DNA from: a virus
IMG/VR virus record: IMGVR_UViG_3300044623_000255
Coordinates: 1-35,991 of that record
Length of the DNA stretch: 35,991 bases
Reading direction: 5' to 3' (one strand)
Part shown: piece by piece, positions 14,701 through 24,080 of the stretch
How positions within the stretch are numbered: the stretch's first letter is position 1
How the letters are laid out: each line of letters begins with the position of its first letter
The notes under the pieces: model-generated
Database searches by the model: none
Seen by the model: the letters and a program-made list of their open reading frames with translations, nothing else
What the model was told of the DNA's origin: nothing
Position numbers and translations under genes: made by a program

Positions 14701-17700
14701 CGAACCAGTTCTATCATTTTGATAAGATGTTTCAATTGTTGCGCCAAGTGATGTTGTTCTAATATTTTGAGCTTGATTGTACGCTTCATTGTATGTTGAG
14801 TATGTTCCAATTAATACTCTACTATCTGCTGTTTCTTGATAAACTTTATATCCAGTAATATGAGTTTGCCAAGCGTTCCATGTAGTTGTTACCCCACCAA
14901 CTTGCTGGGCATCTGCTAAACCATCAAGATTTGCATCTGAAAAAGATACTGTTTGAGGAGTTAGAGTTGTTGTATCAACCCATATGTCACTATCTGGAAT
15001 AAGTGTCATATTTCCAATAAAGGCATATGATGATTTTTCTGTGTTTATTGTAGCAGTAACAGAGGATACGTTAGCATACTCAACTTCATAGTAATCGAGA
15101 GTGACTATATCGTTTATTCTTCTTACGTTTGCTCCTGATAAGTAGTCATAATCAATAGACTGCATAGAGTATAGAGGACGAATGCTATTTTCAGCAGGAT
15201 CTACAACAATACGGTAATCTTCATTTGATGTGTCGCCTAGTGTGTGATTACGGAAAGTATCAACAAAGATACCATTTTTAAATCTATCAACACCAGCTTC
15301 ATCTTGAATTAACATATCAGCAGCACTCTTCTCTAACAAACTAAGAGAAGCATAATACTCAAGACTTGCAATTCTGTTCTTCATAACGCCAAGATCACGC
15401 ATTGTCTGACGAACAGGAGCAATTTTTCTACTTGCACATGCGATATCTTGTCTGCCTATAAGTTTAGCATAGTATGGAGAGATAGATGGAAATGGAGCAA
15501 TAGTTAATTGAGCAAGACCCAATTCATTTTCTGGTATTTGTGGTGTAACAGGGAAAGGTCCTGGTTCTCCCTGCGTAATAGTAAACACTTTATTTTTACT
15601 TACAGAAACGATATCTTTTCTTGCCACATAATATGAGTAATCAAAGTCAATCTCAGAAGATGGTGAAACCAAAGCAAGAGAGCTTAATGTGAAGTTAAAT
15701 GTGTTTGATTTTCCTGGACTTACTGTTACACTAGCACTTGCAGGATCTGTTATGTCGTTGGCTGTAAGTGACTTTACAGGTCTAAAATCAATATAATTTC
15801 TTAAGTCATATTTCCTACCAGACGATGGAGATTTGTAGATAGGAATTTCGGCTGTACTTATTGTTGAGCTTGAAGATACAAGATCGTTTACTGGATAAGA
15901 ATCAACAGTAAAGAATCCTTTACCTACTGAGAAGTCAGGTATAAAATAATCCAATTCAACAAGAAGTCTGTCTGCTGTAGTAAGACTTGTTGTTGGTTTA
16001 ATAGTGGCCAAATCATATAGAGTATCTTTTTGACCATTGTTAAAGAGGAATTGAGATGTAACTACTGTTCCATCAGTATTTGATGTTGGGAAACTCGAAG
16101 TTTTCTTTACGATACTCTTTATTCTATAAACGTCAGAGAATCCAAGATTATAAGGCCCAGTTGTGCCTGAGGCAGCAGCGGCACAATTGATCTTAACGTA
16201 TCTGCTTGGTCTTAATGTTTTGCCTGTTTGTATAGCATCCGTTCTTGATATTCTGAAAGATACCGCTGCTGTTGTAGATGCTGGGAAAGTTTCACCTAAA
16301 TTAAACTGTAATGTTTGAGTGCCTCCGATAACTCCAACAGTACGAGAAGTTCCAGTTGCCATACCAAATGATGTTAGATCAATGTAGCTACCAGCACCAT
16401 AATGTCTATACATTACACTACCACCAGTAGGTGTAGCATACATGAAAGCTTCTGCAAGTTGTAATTCTGTATCGCTTGTAGGTGTAGTCAAAACAGTGTA
16501 TGTATTAGAGTGCCCTGTAAACTGAATCTTTTCTCCAGCTGTTAAGCGTCTGAAAGTTGTGCCAGATCCTGTGATAACATTTGATCTTGTTTCGCCTAGA
16601 GTTTCTGTTGTTGAATTTGATGAGAAATTTCCCATAGCAACATTTACTGGTGTATTTTCTAGACTTAAGAAGATTTCTCTCTTGTCTGTTGTCGATAGTG
16701 TCCCTGTATAAGGAACATTGGCACCAGCAACAGATGCGGTAAATGTACCATAACTACCAGAATCGGTAATTGTTACTGGTATTGTTGTGGTATAATAATA
16801 AGTTGTTTTTGAAACATCGCCGTTACTTCCGTCTCTTACTTTTCTGGTAAAGTTCGAACCTGTGTAATACAATAGAGGTCCGTTAAATGGCTCTCTTAAA
16901 ACTGTATTGTTTGTTGTAATATCTGGAACAATATCGGCACCAAAATCAGCAAGGCCCGCACCATTATCGATATACAAACTCTTTACAGAGGAAAAACTAC
17001 TGCTTCCTATCATACGAATATCTGATAGATAGATATCTGCTCTACCATCAGATGTTCCTAATACACCACTGTTATATTCAATACTCATTACAGTGGCTGT
17101 ACCGATAATATTGCCTATAGCTGCTGCTGTAAATATGCCATTTGAAATTCTTCTATTATATGTATCAAGAAGAGTTATTTCTGTGCCTTCGTCAAGTTCA
17201 AAATGACCTACCATGTTATTTGCTGTAACATAAGATCCCATAAAAGCGGATACGATTTGAGAACTGACATTAGTATAATTTAAAGATTTAGGAGTTGAAA
17301 GATATTCAGCAACAGCAGTTCCAACTTCATATCCCTTAACATAAGCTGTACCAGCACTTATACGAACTGCTATAACATTAGCATCAGGATTTTCTGAAGC
17401 GGCAACTAAACCACCATTTGTTCCTGAATCAGCATTTTCTCTAAGCTCAACATCTAGACCCGAAACATAGTAATCTCCAGACTCGTCAAAGGTTCTCTTC
17501 GCAAGTTCATCTTTAAGAATACTGTATTCGGTTCTTTGATTATATGTTTGAATTACACCTTCTTGAATAGTGAAGAGAGTTGAAAAATCTGGAACACCTG
17601 ATGTATCATCAAATGCGCGAGATTCAAGAACTGCGGACAATCTCAAACGATCTGCGCCAGGTGCGGAATAGTTAGAAGACTCAAGAGCAGGATCAAGCAG

Positions 17701-18429
17701 ACTGCTATCAAGTGTATAATCGACAATATTTTCTACAATATTAAATCCAACTTTAGCTGTTGGTTTATCATTGTAACGATCTAAAATAACTTCTTGTTCT
17801 GGGAAATATATAAAATGTTCTTTAGCAAATAGAACGCCTTCTGTAATACGGAAAGCTGATCCTTTACCTAAAGGATTTGTTGCTGATGATAGAACTACAA
17901 CATTACCTACATTCGATACAAGAGTTTCATCAGGAGAAAATGTTTTTTGTGCTGTATTTGCTAAATCAACTGATAGATAATCAACATAGAGTGTTTTGGC
18001 ATTGGTATTAGCACTAATTTCTGAACCGTCGGCAACAATACTAATCTGTGCTGTAACATTAGAAGTTGCGCCACGGACTATAACACCATCAAAGTTAGAA
18101 AGTGATATTGTATTGCCTGTATTATCAATATCTTTGATCTTTACATAATTGAGAGGTCCAGTTGAAGAAATGTTATTGGCAAAAAGTTGGAAATTGCCAG
18201 GAATAACAACAGTGCCTTCTTTGAAGACATGTCTACCAAATCGCGTAATCTGCTTTTGCAGAATTGTCTGCATTTGAGTAAGTTCGCGGCCTTGTACGGC
18301 AAATCCAGGCTTATAGAGGATTCTGTAATACTCTTTGGTATCTTTGTAATCATCATAATATGGAGTTACATTCAAATCTGTCGATAAGTTGTAAGCCTCT
18401 GTATTTGCGTAATCTGAACCTACAGTCAT
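11764..18429 (-). CDS. Giant DUF4815-type baseplate protein with polyproline stalk and internal Hint domain (2221 aa)
   Basis: Residues 1 to about 1000 match the DUF4815 class of T4-like cyanophage structural proteins (MTVGSDYANTEAYNLSTDLN..., then YKPGFAVQGRELTQMQTILQ). This continues to about 1410 with the usual wedge-like region ending RQVDVRSTPLTE. There follows an insertion: an 80-residue tract with 56 prolines (1411-1490), then a 147-residue Hint domain (C1492 to N1638) and a GSGSG linker. The family C-terminal part then resumes (EEGIFLSAVEIFCAEKHPTL onward, to SPVI-type wedge domains at the end). If the Hint domain is active the chain would be cut into about 1491- and 583-residue parts. 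A GAGGAAA site precedes the ATG. The gene follows gp8, where T4 has its gp9/gp10 peripheral baseplate genes. The peripheral-baseplate role is inferred from position. Confidence 0.9.
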   Translation of the reverse strand: MTVGSDYANTEAYNLSTDLNVTPYYDDYKDTKEYYRILYKPGFAVQGRELTQMQTILQKQITRFGRHVFKEGTVVIPGNFQLFANNISSTGPLNYVKIKDIDNTGNTISLSNFDGVIVRGATSNVTAQISIVADGSEISANTNAKTLYVDYLSVDLANTAQKTFSPDETLVSNVGNVVVLSSATNPLGKGSAFRITEGVLFAKEHFIYFPEQEVILDRYNDKPTAKVGFNIVENIVDYTLDSSLLDPALESSNYSAPGADRLRLSAVLESRAFDDTSGVPDFSTLFTIQEGVIQTYNQRTEYSILKDELAKRTFDESGDYYVSGLDVELRENADSGTNGGLVAASENPDANVIAVRISAGTAYVKGYEVGTAVAEYLSTPKSLNYTNVSSQIVSAFMGSYVTANNMVGHFELDEGTEITLLDTYNRRISNGIFTAAAIGNIIGTATVMSIEYNSGVLGTSDGRADIYLSDIRMIGSSSFSSVKSLYIDNGAGLADFGADIVPDITTNNTVLREPFNGPLLYYTGSNFTRKVRDGSNGDVSKTTYYYTTTIPVTITDSGSYGTFTASVAGANVPYTGTLSTTDKREIFLSLENTPVNVAMGNFSSNSTTETLGETRSNVITGSGTTFRRLTAGEKIQFTGHSNTYTVLTTPTSDTELQLAEAFMYATPTGGSVMYRHYGAGSYIDLTSFGMATGTSRTVGVIGGTQTLQFNLGETFPASTTAAVSFRISRTDAIQTGKTLRPSRYVKINCAAAASGTTGPYNLGFSDVYRIKSIVKKTSSFPTSNTDGTVVTSQFLFNNGQKDTLYDLATIKPTTSLTTADRLLVELDYFIPDFSVGKGFFTVDSYPVNDLVSSSSTISTAEIPIYKSPSSGRKYDLRNYIDFRPVKSLTANDITDPASASVTVSPGKSNTFNFTLSSLALVSPSSEIDFDYSYYVARKDIVSVSKNKVFTITQGEPGPFPVTPQIPENELGLAQLTIAPFPSISPYYAKLIGRQDIACASRKIAPVRQTMRDLGVMKNRIASLEYYASLSLLEKSAADMLIQDEAGVDRFKNGIFVDTFRNHTLGDTSNEDYRIVVDPAENSIRPLYSMQSIDYDYLSGANVRRINDIVTLDYYEVEYANVSSVTATINTEKSSYAFIGNMTLIPDSDIWVDTTTLTPQTVSFSDANLDGLADAQQVGGVTTTWNAWQTHITGYKVYQETADSRVLIGTYSTYNEAYNQAQNIRTTSLGATIETSYQNDRTGSESYTFVDQDTVSTGTKLVSTEIVPYIRPQVLIGSVSGIKPYAKYKIFFDNIDMTSYVRPITYDEYLSFDTLNPTFSIGDDLLANPEGQLWFRLSLPNSNNLRFTVGSKVVKITDSMTNTSEETSYATKTFFAQGMIETKQETILSTRQVDVRSTPLTESVGYNTFDTLPPLPAPPPPPAPPPPEPPPPAPPPVLPPVPPPPPPPNPPSPPPYIPPPPPPPPPTPVPPPPPRRPRIVPPPPPVRPQPICCFVPYAMVTMADGTKKAICDVENGDKVLSRTGSAMVTDIIITDLGNREIYGFAGHEPFATEDHPFLTNKGWSSYKIGDYHNHLVRDNVTNINWDPMTNNEDVLHTSGFVPVNEIVTQKDDANNKVYALTLDDTSDHTYWVEDFLTHNKSGSGSGVCMAYVLPIKVPGTEEGIFLSAVEIFCAEKHPTLGMWCEVRELDAGGGITRNAVPLSAVWFRNGEIPISTDGRTNGLKVNFQAPIFLYANKSYAFIIHPEAGNPNYYFWMSRIGQTDINTGQPVNSRSWTGTLFTTNNDTIWVLQDQIDLTCKWYRAAFYTGTGTFEIGNKPKEKFYMKDIVGSLEGFGEPFVTGERITLTGIQANTSDFIIGKTSGINAKVISVSSGTYKTSNIRFASSEAVTIRYGANGVVKASSDSSDVSSIATIGRGIGYLEYYKESPTKTQMILTNSNSLFSNGEIVFDISDEGYGTIESIENQRYSVVDFEPTIINFAGTRTVYEMAVSSNSSGSGIDTYFNFDAGENYAFDEEKAIFSRSNEVANLGSARSNRVRITMSTDTNYLTPIFDLSRSHSVIVDNLINSDVTGENETDGGQLFNKYISKIITLADFQDAEDMNVFLTAYRPPTTDVKVWIKLLNGEDSDPMAQINWIEMEKIYGGDSTYSSFANKNDFKEYKFVLPATSLDTDGIFTYLNTAGVTFKSFKSFQIKVGLLGCIDGGNSAVVPRVADLRTIALQV
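13516..13956 (-). other. Hint (bacterial-intein-like) autoprocessing domain within the DUF4815 protein
   Basis: Residues 1492-1638. Block A is CFVPYAMVTMADGTKKAICD followed by VENGDKVLS. Block B has the TxxH signature in ATEDHPFLTNKGW. The C-terminal blocks are VYALTLDD, then HTYWVEDFLTHN, ending in His1637-Asn1638. All splicing-type catalytic positions (Cys1, Thr/His, terminal His-Asn) are present and there is no homing-endonuclease insert. The residue after Asn is Lys1639 rather than Cys/Ser/Thr, as in A-type bacterial-intein-like domains, which favours cleavage over clean splicing. Confidence 0.88.
13960..14199 (-). repeat. Polyproline-encoding tract (80 residues, 56 Pro)
   Basis: GC-rich run of CCN codons encoding residues 1411-1490, with proline runs up to nine long broken by Ala, Glu, Val, Asn, Ser and Arg. 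It should form a stiff polyproline-II stalk directly before the Hint domain. Spurious Arg/Ala-rich reading frames appear on the other strand here. Confidence 0.93.
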
Positions 18430-18454
18430 TTAGTCTTTTTCCTCTTCACTGGGA

Positions 18455-19795
18455 TTAAAATGAAACCACGATCTTAAAGTCTTCTGTCTGATCTGTAGCT
18501 CTTTGAATTGGTGCTATATTATTTATGTACAATAAAGTTCCTGTATATGGAGTAAAAGCTTTGTCAATGCTATCTAAAACCAGACGGGAAGCTTTTGAAG
18601 TATCGCCTGTTAATCCATCGGTTGTTAAAGTTCCAGACACATCTATCAAATTTAAAAGATTTTGTGCTGAATTCCAGCTTACAACTCTACCTTTAAATGA
18701 AGCAGCAGATAAACTTGCTCCTTGGAAAACATATTCATCTTCTATATAATTATCACCTGTAGGTTCTACTTCTACTGTTGTTGTCTGAGAATATACAATT
18801 CCAGAAGCTATTGTAACACCATCTCTCAATACAGGGTTTTTAATTAATGCTATCTGTCTAATTTCGTTTTGAGTATCAAAAATACCCGATTCTGATCCTC
18901 TTAATCTTGGATTAATCATAACAAAAGATCCTCCAAGTTCTTCTACAGGATCAGCACCGTGGCCGCCTGTAGGACTCATGATAGCTCTTGCGTTTGCTCC
19001 GCTACCAATAGCAGAAATTATAGCAACATTAGCATATGTGTAATTCTGACCCTTATTAGTTATAAGAATACTTTCTATACCAGATGTGGTTACATTAAGA
19101 GTTGCGGCAGCTTCGGCACCTGTACCATCACCTGTAATGGTAATCGTAGGAGTAGTTAAATAACCAGATCCTGTGTCTACAATCTTTATTGATCCAATAG
19201 ATCCTTGTACAGCACTATTTTGAACGTGCCACTGTAATGTTCCGTTGTCTTCTGTTAATGTGCGAACTGGGATATAATTCTCTGTCGTAAAACGAAGCTT
19301 TTCTTCGTCCGAAAGGGTATACATATATTTCCAGATATACTTATCGGCCACTCGTTCGGCAATGTATGTATTGATAGTTGTTGGCTTAACTGTCGATACG
19401 CCGCCATTATTATTGCCTAGACATTTATATACATTCCATTCATCAGTAAGAACATAAAACTTAACGTCAGGATCATTCATATCTAAGTTTGCTTCAGAAT
19501 CATCATATTCATCATAAACTGTTCCTGATACCCAATCAAATCTGCGAATAGCTAATCGAACATCATTACCAACAATCTTCTTGGCACCCATCATATTTTT
19601 CCAAACTTGATTGAATGTAGCAACAGAACTATTAGCCTGAGAAGGAGGATCTTCTTGAGGAGGATTAATTATACTTGGCCACGGTTCTACCTTACCGAAT
19701 GTAAAGTACACATATGGTTCACTGGCATCTCCAACCGATGCCTTAAAATTTTCGGCATTAAATATTTGCGTACTTTTGGTGTATATCGAAACCAT
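18455..19795 (-). CDS. 8: Baseplate wedge protein gp8 homologue (446 aa)
   Basis: Recognised by the gp8-family core: FNQVWKNMMGAKKIVGNDV, then DEWNVYKCLGNNNGGVSTV (residues of about 110-130) and KYIWKYMYTLSDEEKLRFTT, and late DTQNEIRQIALIKNPVLRDG. T4 gp8 is about 334 residues; the extra length here includes an inserted module at about 199-273 (GSGYLTTPTITITGDGTGA), which also occurs in the neighbouring gp6 and gp7-like proteins. gp8 forms a dimer in each baseplate wedge and contacts gp6, gp7 and gp10 in T4. AGGAAAAG lies just before the ATG. It is in the baseplate operon, between the gp7-position protein and the DUF4815 protein. Confidence 0.85.
   Translation of the reverse strand: MVSIYTKSTQIFNAENFKASVGDASEPYVYFTFGKVEPWPSIINPPQEDPPSQANSSVATFNQVWKNMMGAKKIVGNDVRLAIRRFDWVSGTVYDEYDDSEANLDMNDPDVKFYVLTDEWNVYKCLGNNNGGVSTVKPTTINTYIAERVADKYIWKYMYTLSDEEKLRFTTENYIPVRTLTEDNGTLQWHVQNSAVQGSIGSIKIVDTGSGYLTTPTITITGDGTGAEAAATLNVTTSGIESILITNKGQNYTYANVAIISAIGSGANARAIMSPTGGHGADPVEELGGSFVMINPRLRGSESGIFDTQNEIRQIALIKNPVLRDGVTIASGIVYSQTTTVEVEPTGDNYIEDEYVFQGASLSAASFKGRVVSWNSAQNLLNLIDVSGTLTTDGLTGDTSKASRLVLDSIDKAFTPYTGTLLYINNIAPIQRATDQTEDFKIVVSF
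18520..18527 (-). promoter_or_regulatory. Weak candidate late promoter (CATAAATA) upstream of the DUF4815 gene
   Basis: One mismatch from TATAAATA, inside the end of gene 8 and about 90 bases before the 18429 start. Similar one-mismatch octamers occur in other coding regions, so this is only a candidate. Confidence 0.25.
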
Positions 19796-19817
19796 TTCTT
19801 TTCCTATTTTGTACTAT

Positions 19818-22004
19818 TTAGTATATAACTTTGCCAACATTTACTGTTCCTGATGTATTAGGAAGAAGGATATTGGCTAGATATGTTAGATTGCTGGTAT
19901 TTGCTATGTATTGAACAGTATTGACGATGAACTGATTTGAATTAACCACTGTCTTGACCGCATACGGTCCCTTGATACTATCATATGGATGTGCTGTCGT
20001 TACATTACCAGCAGCCAAATTACCAGTTATCCAGTCCAGATATACTGTATTGCCTGTTTGTAATCCATGAGAAGTGTAGTTAATATATACATTTCCAGTT
20101 TCAAAACGATATGTTCTTGTTGTAGTTGAAACTAGATTATCGGATGTTTCTCTGATAGGTATGTTTAGATTTGCTCCTTCATCTATCGTTACATACTCGC
20201 CAAATAGCTTCATTCCAGCAGGATGTATTAGATTTTTAAGAACCGAGCGGTACTTATCTATAGATTCTCTCACTTTAACGACATAAGAGAATTTCTGGTA
20301 ATAGTCTCTATCTTGAATAAAGTTATATGATGAAATGTGCCCATCATCATTTAGATATCTACCAGGATAGGTAAATGCTCCCGTGATGATTGTTGCCACA
20401 GCCTGAGCAGTTCCATCACCAGATTGTGTAAGATTTAAAGTGGGTGCAGTTGTATATCCTATACCACTCTGTAAGATTTGTAAACTTAAAATTTTACCTT
20501 GTATTGAGTTAGCGGAATATAAAGTTTCTCCTGATCCGAGAACGGCTGTAACTTCAATACTAGCATTAGAGGCTAAAACATTTGATGATATAACATTAGC
20601 TCTTGGTAAAAAGAGTTGATCGTATCCAGAACCGCCAGTAATTTGACCAGGAACGTTTACAAATCTTACAGCACTGATTGTATTAGACTGTGATGTGTCA
20701 ACATTACTAACTATGGCATTTGCACCCGATCCAACTCCACCAGGAACATTTATAAACTCGATTTTGTCTCCAATATAGTATCCAGTACCGCCATTAACAA
20801 TTCTCATTTTACCGAGAATACCAAGATTTCTTACTCTTGTATTAGCTTGAGCAGTGATTGAAGGAGAAGATAGATAACCAGAACCCAGATTGTATAGAAG
20901 AACGCTTGTAATTGGGCCAGTGTTAGCATAAACAAAGTAAGAAAGAGAGTTTGCTAGTGTAGTGTTAGCATTAGCAGGATTTGTAAATCCAGAGAAATAC
21001 AGACCATAGTTAACGTTATTGATATTTGCACTTGCTATCGATTCTATAGTAGTATAGATAATATTGTATGAATTAGGATGATAGAAATTATCTGCTGAAA
21101 CAGTAGTAACGTTAGCATTTGCGCCTGTACCGCCACCGCCAGTAATTAGAACTTGATTTCCTACTTGAAATCCAGCGCCGCCGTTTAGAGCAGCAATGGA
21201 TGTCAAGTTACCGCTGCTAACAGACGAAACAATAATTTCCGCACCACTGCCCGTTTCACTCTCAATTATTACCTGATCACCGATTTGATATCTCGTTCCA
21301 CCATTGGTAAGTTCAATAGTATTGATACCGCCAGAGAATAGATCAGCAGTAATTGTTTTTTCAGTGTCGCCCTCAGAAAATGTTGTAGTTATACTTTCGC
21401 CTGAACCAAAATCTCTATATTGATTTGATAATTTGAGTTCACGAACAAGAGAAGTGCCTTCGTAGTATGATGAAGTTCTTTCAACTAGCGCATAGGCATT
21501 TGAAGTATCGCCTGTAATTCTTCTGTTAATGAATTTAGTTTCTATGCCTAATTCATTATTGGCAATACCTTCAACTCTTATATTTGTAATTTTAACAGAT
21601 TTTTCTTGGAACCATTTGCCGTCAGAGACTTTCAGAACGTCTTTTTGTGGATAATAGAACTCCACATCTTCATCGAACAAGATTCTCATAAGGAATCGAA
21701 TAGATTTCTCGGTACCTCTAGAACGATAGAAATCCTTGATGTGTTTTATAATGAGAGTTTTATCTACAGCAGTATTTTTTGGAATAAATGGAAGAAAGTT
21801 ATCGTAGAACTTCTCAACAAAGATATCAGTCAAGTCAACATCTGCTTGATCTAATAGGTTCTTAGAGACATTCACAACACCCGTTTGCTGTTCTAGGAAC
21901 TCATAGTAAGCTTCCACAAAAGCAATGAAGTTTTCATGGTCATTCCTAACAAAGAATGGAACTTGAGACGCGACTAGATTTGATATTTTGTTGTTGCTGA
22001 TCAT
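19818..22004 (-). CDS. Baseplate wedge protein in the gp7 position (728 aa)
   Basis: The N-terminus MISNNKISNLVASQVPFFVR, then ENFIAFVEAYYEFLEQ and YRSRGTEKSIRFLMRILF, is a conserved module of T4-like cyanophage and marine-phage baseplate proteins. The middle (about 228-540) has several repeats of the form NGGxxYxxGDxVxI and SGxGYTTAPTLNL, related to modules in gp6 and gp8. The C-terminal part (YYQKFSYVVKVRESIDKYRS, LIHPAGMKLFGEYV) is again family-typical. Located between gp6 and gp8, it occupies the place of T4 gene 7, although T4 gp7 is longer (about 1030 residues) and I cannot confirm homology by eye. Role inferred: wedge initiator/connector. No strong Shine-Dalgarno was seen, so translation may depend on coupling to gp6, whose stop is 4 bases upstream. 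Confidence 0.8.
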   Translation of the reverse strand: MISNNKISNLVASQVPFFVRNDHENFIAFVEAYYEFLEQQTGVVNVSKNLLDQADVDLTDIFVEKFYDNFLPFIPKNTAVDKTLIIKHIKDFYRSRGTEKSIRFLMRILFDEDVEFYYPQKDVLKVSDGKWFQEKSVKITNIRVEGIANNELGIETKFINRRITGDTSNAYALVERTSSYYEGTSLVRELKLSNQYRDFGSGESITTTFSEGDTEKTITADLFSGGINTIELTNGGTRYQIGDQVIIESETGSGAEIIVSSVSSGNLTSIAALNGGAGFQVGNQVLITGGGGTGANANVTTVSADNFYHPNSYNIIYTTIESIASANINNVNYGLYFSGFTNPANANTTLANSLSYFVYANTGPITSVLLYNLGSGYLSSPSITAQANTRVRNLGILGKMRIVNGGTGYYIGDKIEFINVPGGVGSGANAIVSNVDTSQSNTISAVRFVNVPGQITGGSGYDQLFLPRANVISSNVLASNASIEVTAVLGSGETLYSANSIQGKILSLQILQSGIGYTTAPTLNLTQSGDGTAQAVATIITGAFTYPGRYLNDDGHISSYNFIQDRDYYQKFSYVVKVRESIDKYRSVLKNLIHPAGMKLFGEYVTIDEGANLNIPIRETSDNLVSTTTRTYRFETGNVYINYTSHGLQTGNTVYLDWITGNLAAGNVTTAHPYDSIKGPYAVKTVVNSNQFIVNTVQYIANTSNLTYLANILLPNTSGTVNVGKVIY

Positions 22005-22007
22005 CTT

Positions 22008-24080
22008 TTATGCTGAAACAATTTCTATTTGATATGAGAGTGGATTATCAACATCAATGTCTATAATCTTATTTCGGATAGAGGTAATAATTTCTTTTTC
22101 TACAAATGTATTTATCGTCAATACATTTGGTTCATAATAAGCATTTGAAGCTACTGACACTGGCAACAACGATGTAAGAACAATAATACCATTATCGTAG
22201 TCTATTGTTCCAGCATTACTATTAACGAATATCTTTTCTCCACTTTCATTTAGATAATATGTTCTAAGAGTGCCAATGCGAGATTGGAGAATAGGTTCTA
22301 CAACTACGCCTATTCCTGTCTCTCCTGATATTGACACAGAGGCTCTTGTATAGTTAGAACCTCTATTTGTCATTTCGATTGAAGTCACTCTACCACCATA
22401 GATTTTAGCTATACCTGTTGCGCCTGTGCCATCACCGACAATAGTAACTGTTGGAACTGTAGTATAGTTTACACCACCATTTATAATATCAATTTTCTCA
22501 ATACCAGAGTTTATTGATGGCACTTCTTCGAAAAATACTTGCCTTGTGATAAAGTTTGTATCGACAATACCTAATGAAGGATAAGATGAAATCGAGCTAT
22601 TGAAATCGCCTTTTTTTATAGGTACTCCAAAGTCAACCGTATAGCTTTTTGTTTGATTTAGAGTGATCGGAACTCTCTTTTGGAGTATAACTTTGATATC
22701 GGAACCAGTGATAGATTTTTCTGAGTCCTGAATATACTGTTGTATTACCGACTTTTGAAAGCCAGACTTGAACTTACCAAGATAATCTGTCTTGTAATCT
22801 TCAATAGAAGCCACAACAAAGCTTCTAATTTGAGCCGCTGAATATTGAGTTAAAGTTGCATCGTAGTATGCTGATCCGCGAACAAGGATATATGTATACG
22901 AAGGATCAATAATTTCAGGCGTAACAGTTAAAACATTTCTGTTTTCAATCAAAGTGTTCTTAATGTTTTCTTTTTCCAAATTGGTTAGAAAGAAGTTTTC
23001 CTTAGTCTTCAGTGATAAGAATACCTTACCATAAACAACAGGAACATTGTCTTCACCACCCCATACAGCTACCGAATCAATGTTTGGATAGTCTTTGGTA
23101 ATTAGTGTTTCATAGTCATATGTGGTGATAGCGCGGTTCTGTGCTGAGTAGAAATATGGTGCGCGGTACTTGACCTGCTCAATTGTTTCTTTTTCCGATC
23201 CAGAATAGGACGAGCTGGTAGAAGATACGCTAACATTATCATTATATAATCCACCAATAGTGTTTGCCATGGAAAATGATGATATCTTGTTGCCGATAGA
23301 ACCCAATGTATCGATGTAGGTAACGTTGATTATATTGCCATTTGTTGGCTTCTTACCGATTACATCATCACCAAAGTATATTCTATAATTTCCATCTTCA
23401 TTTTCTTCAATAAAGTATACCTTCGAATCTCTTGTGATTTCAGTCAAGTCTTCTGCGATATTATAAACAGAGGTATTGGTACTTGCTGCTGACTCCTGAA
23501 CAGTAACAATTACTGTATTGAGATCGATATTTTCTGAAGGAATTTCAAATCTTCTCTTGGTGTTTGTTGGATCCATTAGGAACTGGCGAGTAACAACTTC
23601 ACCTTGTTTAATGGTAACATTGCTGAATAAAAATGAATTCCCATCTTTATTAACTGTATAAGAATCCAAGACAACAAATGGATAATTAACACCATCAAGG
23701 GCGCCGCCAAAGAGCCTGGTATACTTGTCTAACGTTAGACTGCTGGTATTTTGATCCTCACTTGTTGAGGGAGTCACTCTAATGTTAAGCTTGGCCTCCG
23801 CGCCATGACTACTTTCTGGCACGTAATTGATTAGCTTGGCATGAGATACGGTAGACTGGCGCAGCTTCGAAGTGTCAAGGAACATTTCATTGGCAATCAT
23901 ATTCAGGTAGAAGGCATTATAGTGAGTATTGTATGCTAGAAGATCCAGCAAAACACTCATGCCTGAACCTTCAAAGTCAAAGTCCTGGAATTGTGACTGG
24001 CTTCTTAGGAATGTCTTGAGGTTGTTCTTGATTGAATCAAAATCAAGATCGGTAACTGTTAGCGTTGTATTAGCTGCCAT
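22008..24080 (-). CDS. 6: Baseplate wedge protein gp6 homologue (690 aa)
   Basis: The N-terminal signature of gp6/gpJ-like proteins is clear: TDLDFDSIKNNLKTFLRSQ, then FEGSGMSVLLDLLAYNTHYN and FYLNMIANEMFLDTSKLRQS. Later the core has EQVKYRAPYFYSAQNRAITT and DYETLITKDYPNIDSVAVWG, the hallmark of the baseplate_J/gp6 fold. T4 gp6 is 660 residues; this one carries an extra GGVNYTTVPTVTIVGDGTGA module at about 524-594. gp6 dimers build the continuous inner ring of the baseplate and change shape on contraction. The start overlaps the gp25 stop as TAATG, implying translational coupling of these two interacting proteins. Confidence 0.93.
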   Translation of the reverse strand: MAANTTLTVTDLDFDSIKNNLKTFLRSQSQFQDFDFEGSGMSVLLDLLAYNTHYNAFYLNMIANEMFLDTSKLRQSTVSHAKLINYVPESSHGAEAKLNIRVTPSTSEDQNTSSLTLDKYTRLFGGALDGVNYPFVVLDSYTVNKDGNSFLFSNVTIKQGEVVTRQFLMDPTNTKRRFEIPSENIDLNTVIVTVQESAASTNTSVYNIAEDLTEITRDSKVYFIEENEDGNYRIYFGDDVIGKKPTNGNIINVTYIDTLGSIGNKISSFSMANTIGGLYNDNVSVSSTSSSYSGSEKETIEQVKYRAPYFYSAQNRAITTYDYETLITKDYPNIDSVAVWGGEDNVPVVYGKVFLSLKTKENFFLTNLEKENIKNTLIENRNVLTVTPEIIDPSYTYILVRGSAYYDATLTQYSAAQIRSFVVASIEDYKTDYLGKFKSGFQKSVIQQYIQDSEKSITGSDIKVILQKRVPITLNQTKSYTVDFGVPIKKGDFNSSISSYPSLGIVDTNFITRQVFFEEVPSINSGIEKIDIINGGVNYTTVPTVTIVGDGTGATGIAKIYGGRVTSIEMTNRGSNYTRASVSISGETGIGVVVEPILQSRIGTLRTYYLNESGEKIFVNSNAGTIDYDNGIIVLTSLLPVSVASNAYYEPNVLTINTFVEKEIITSIRNKIIDIDVDNPLSYQIEIVSA

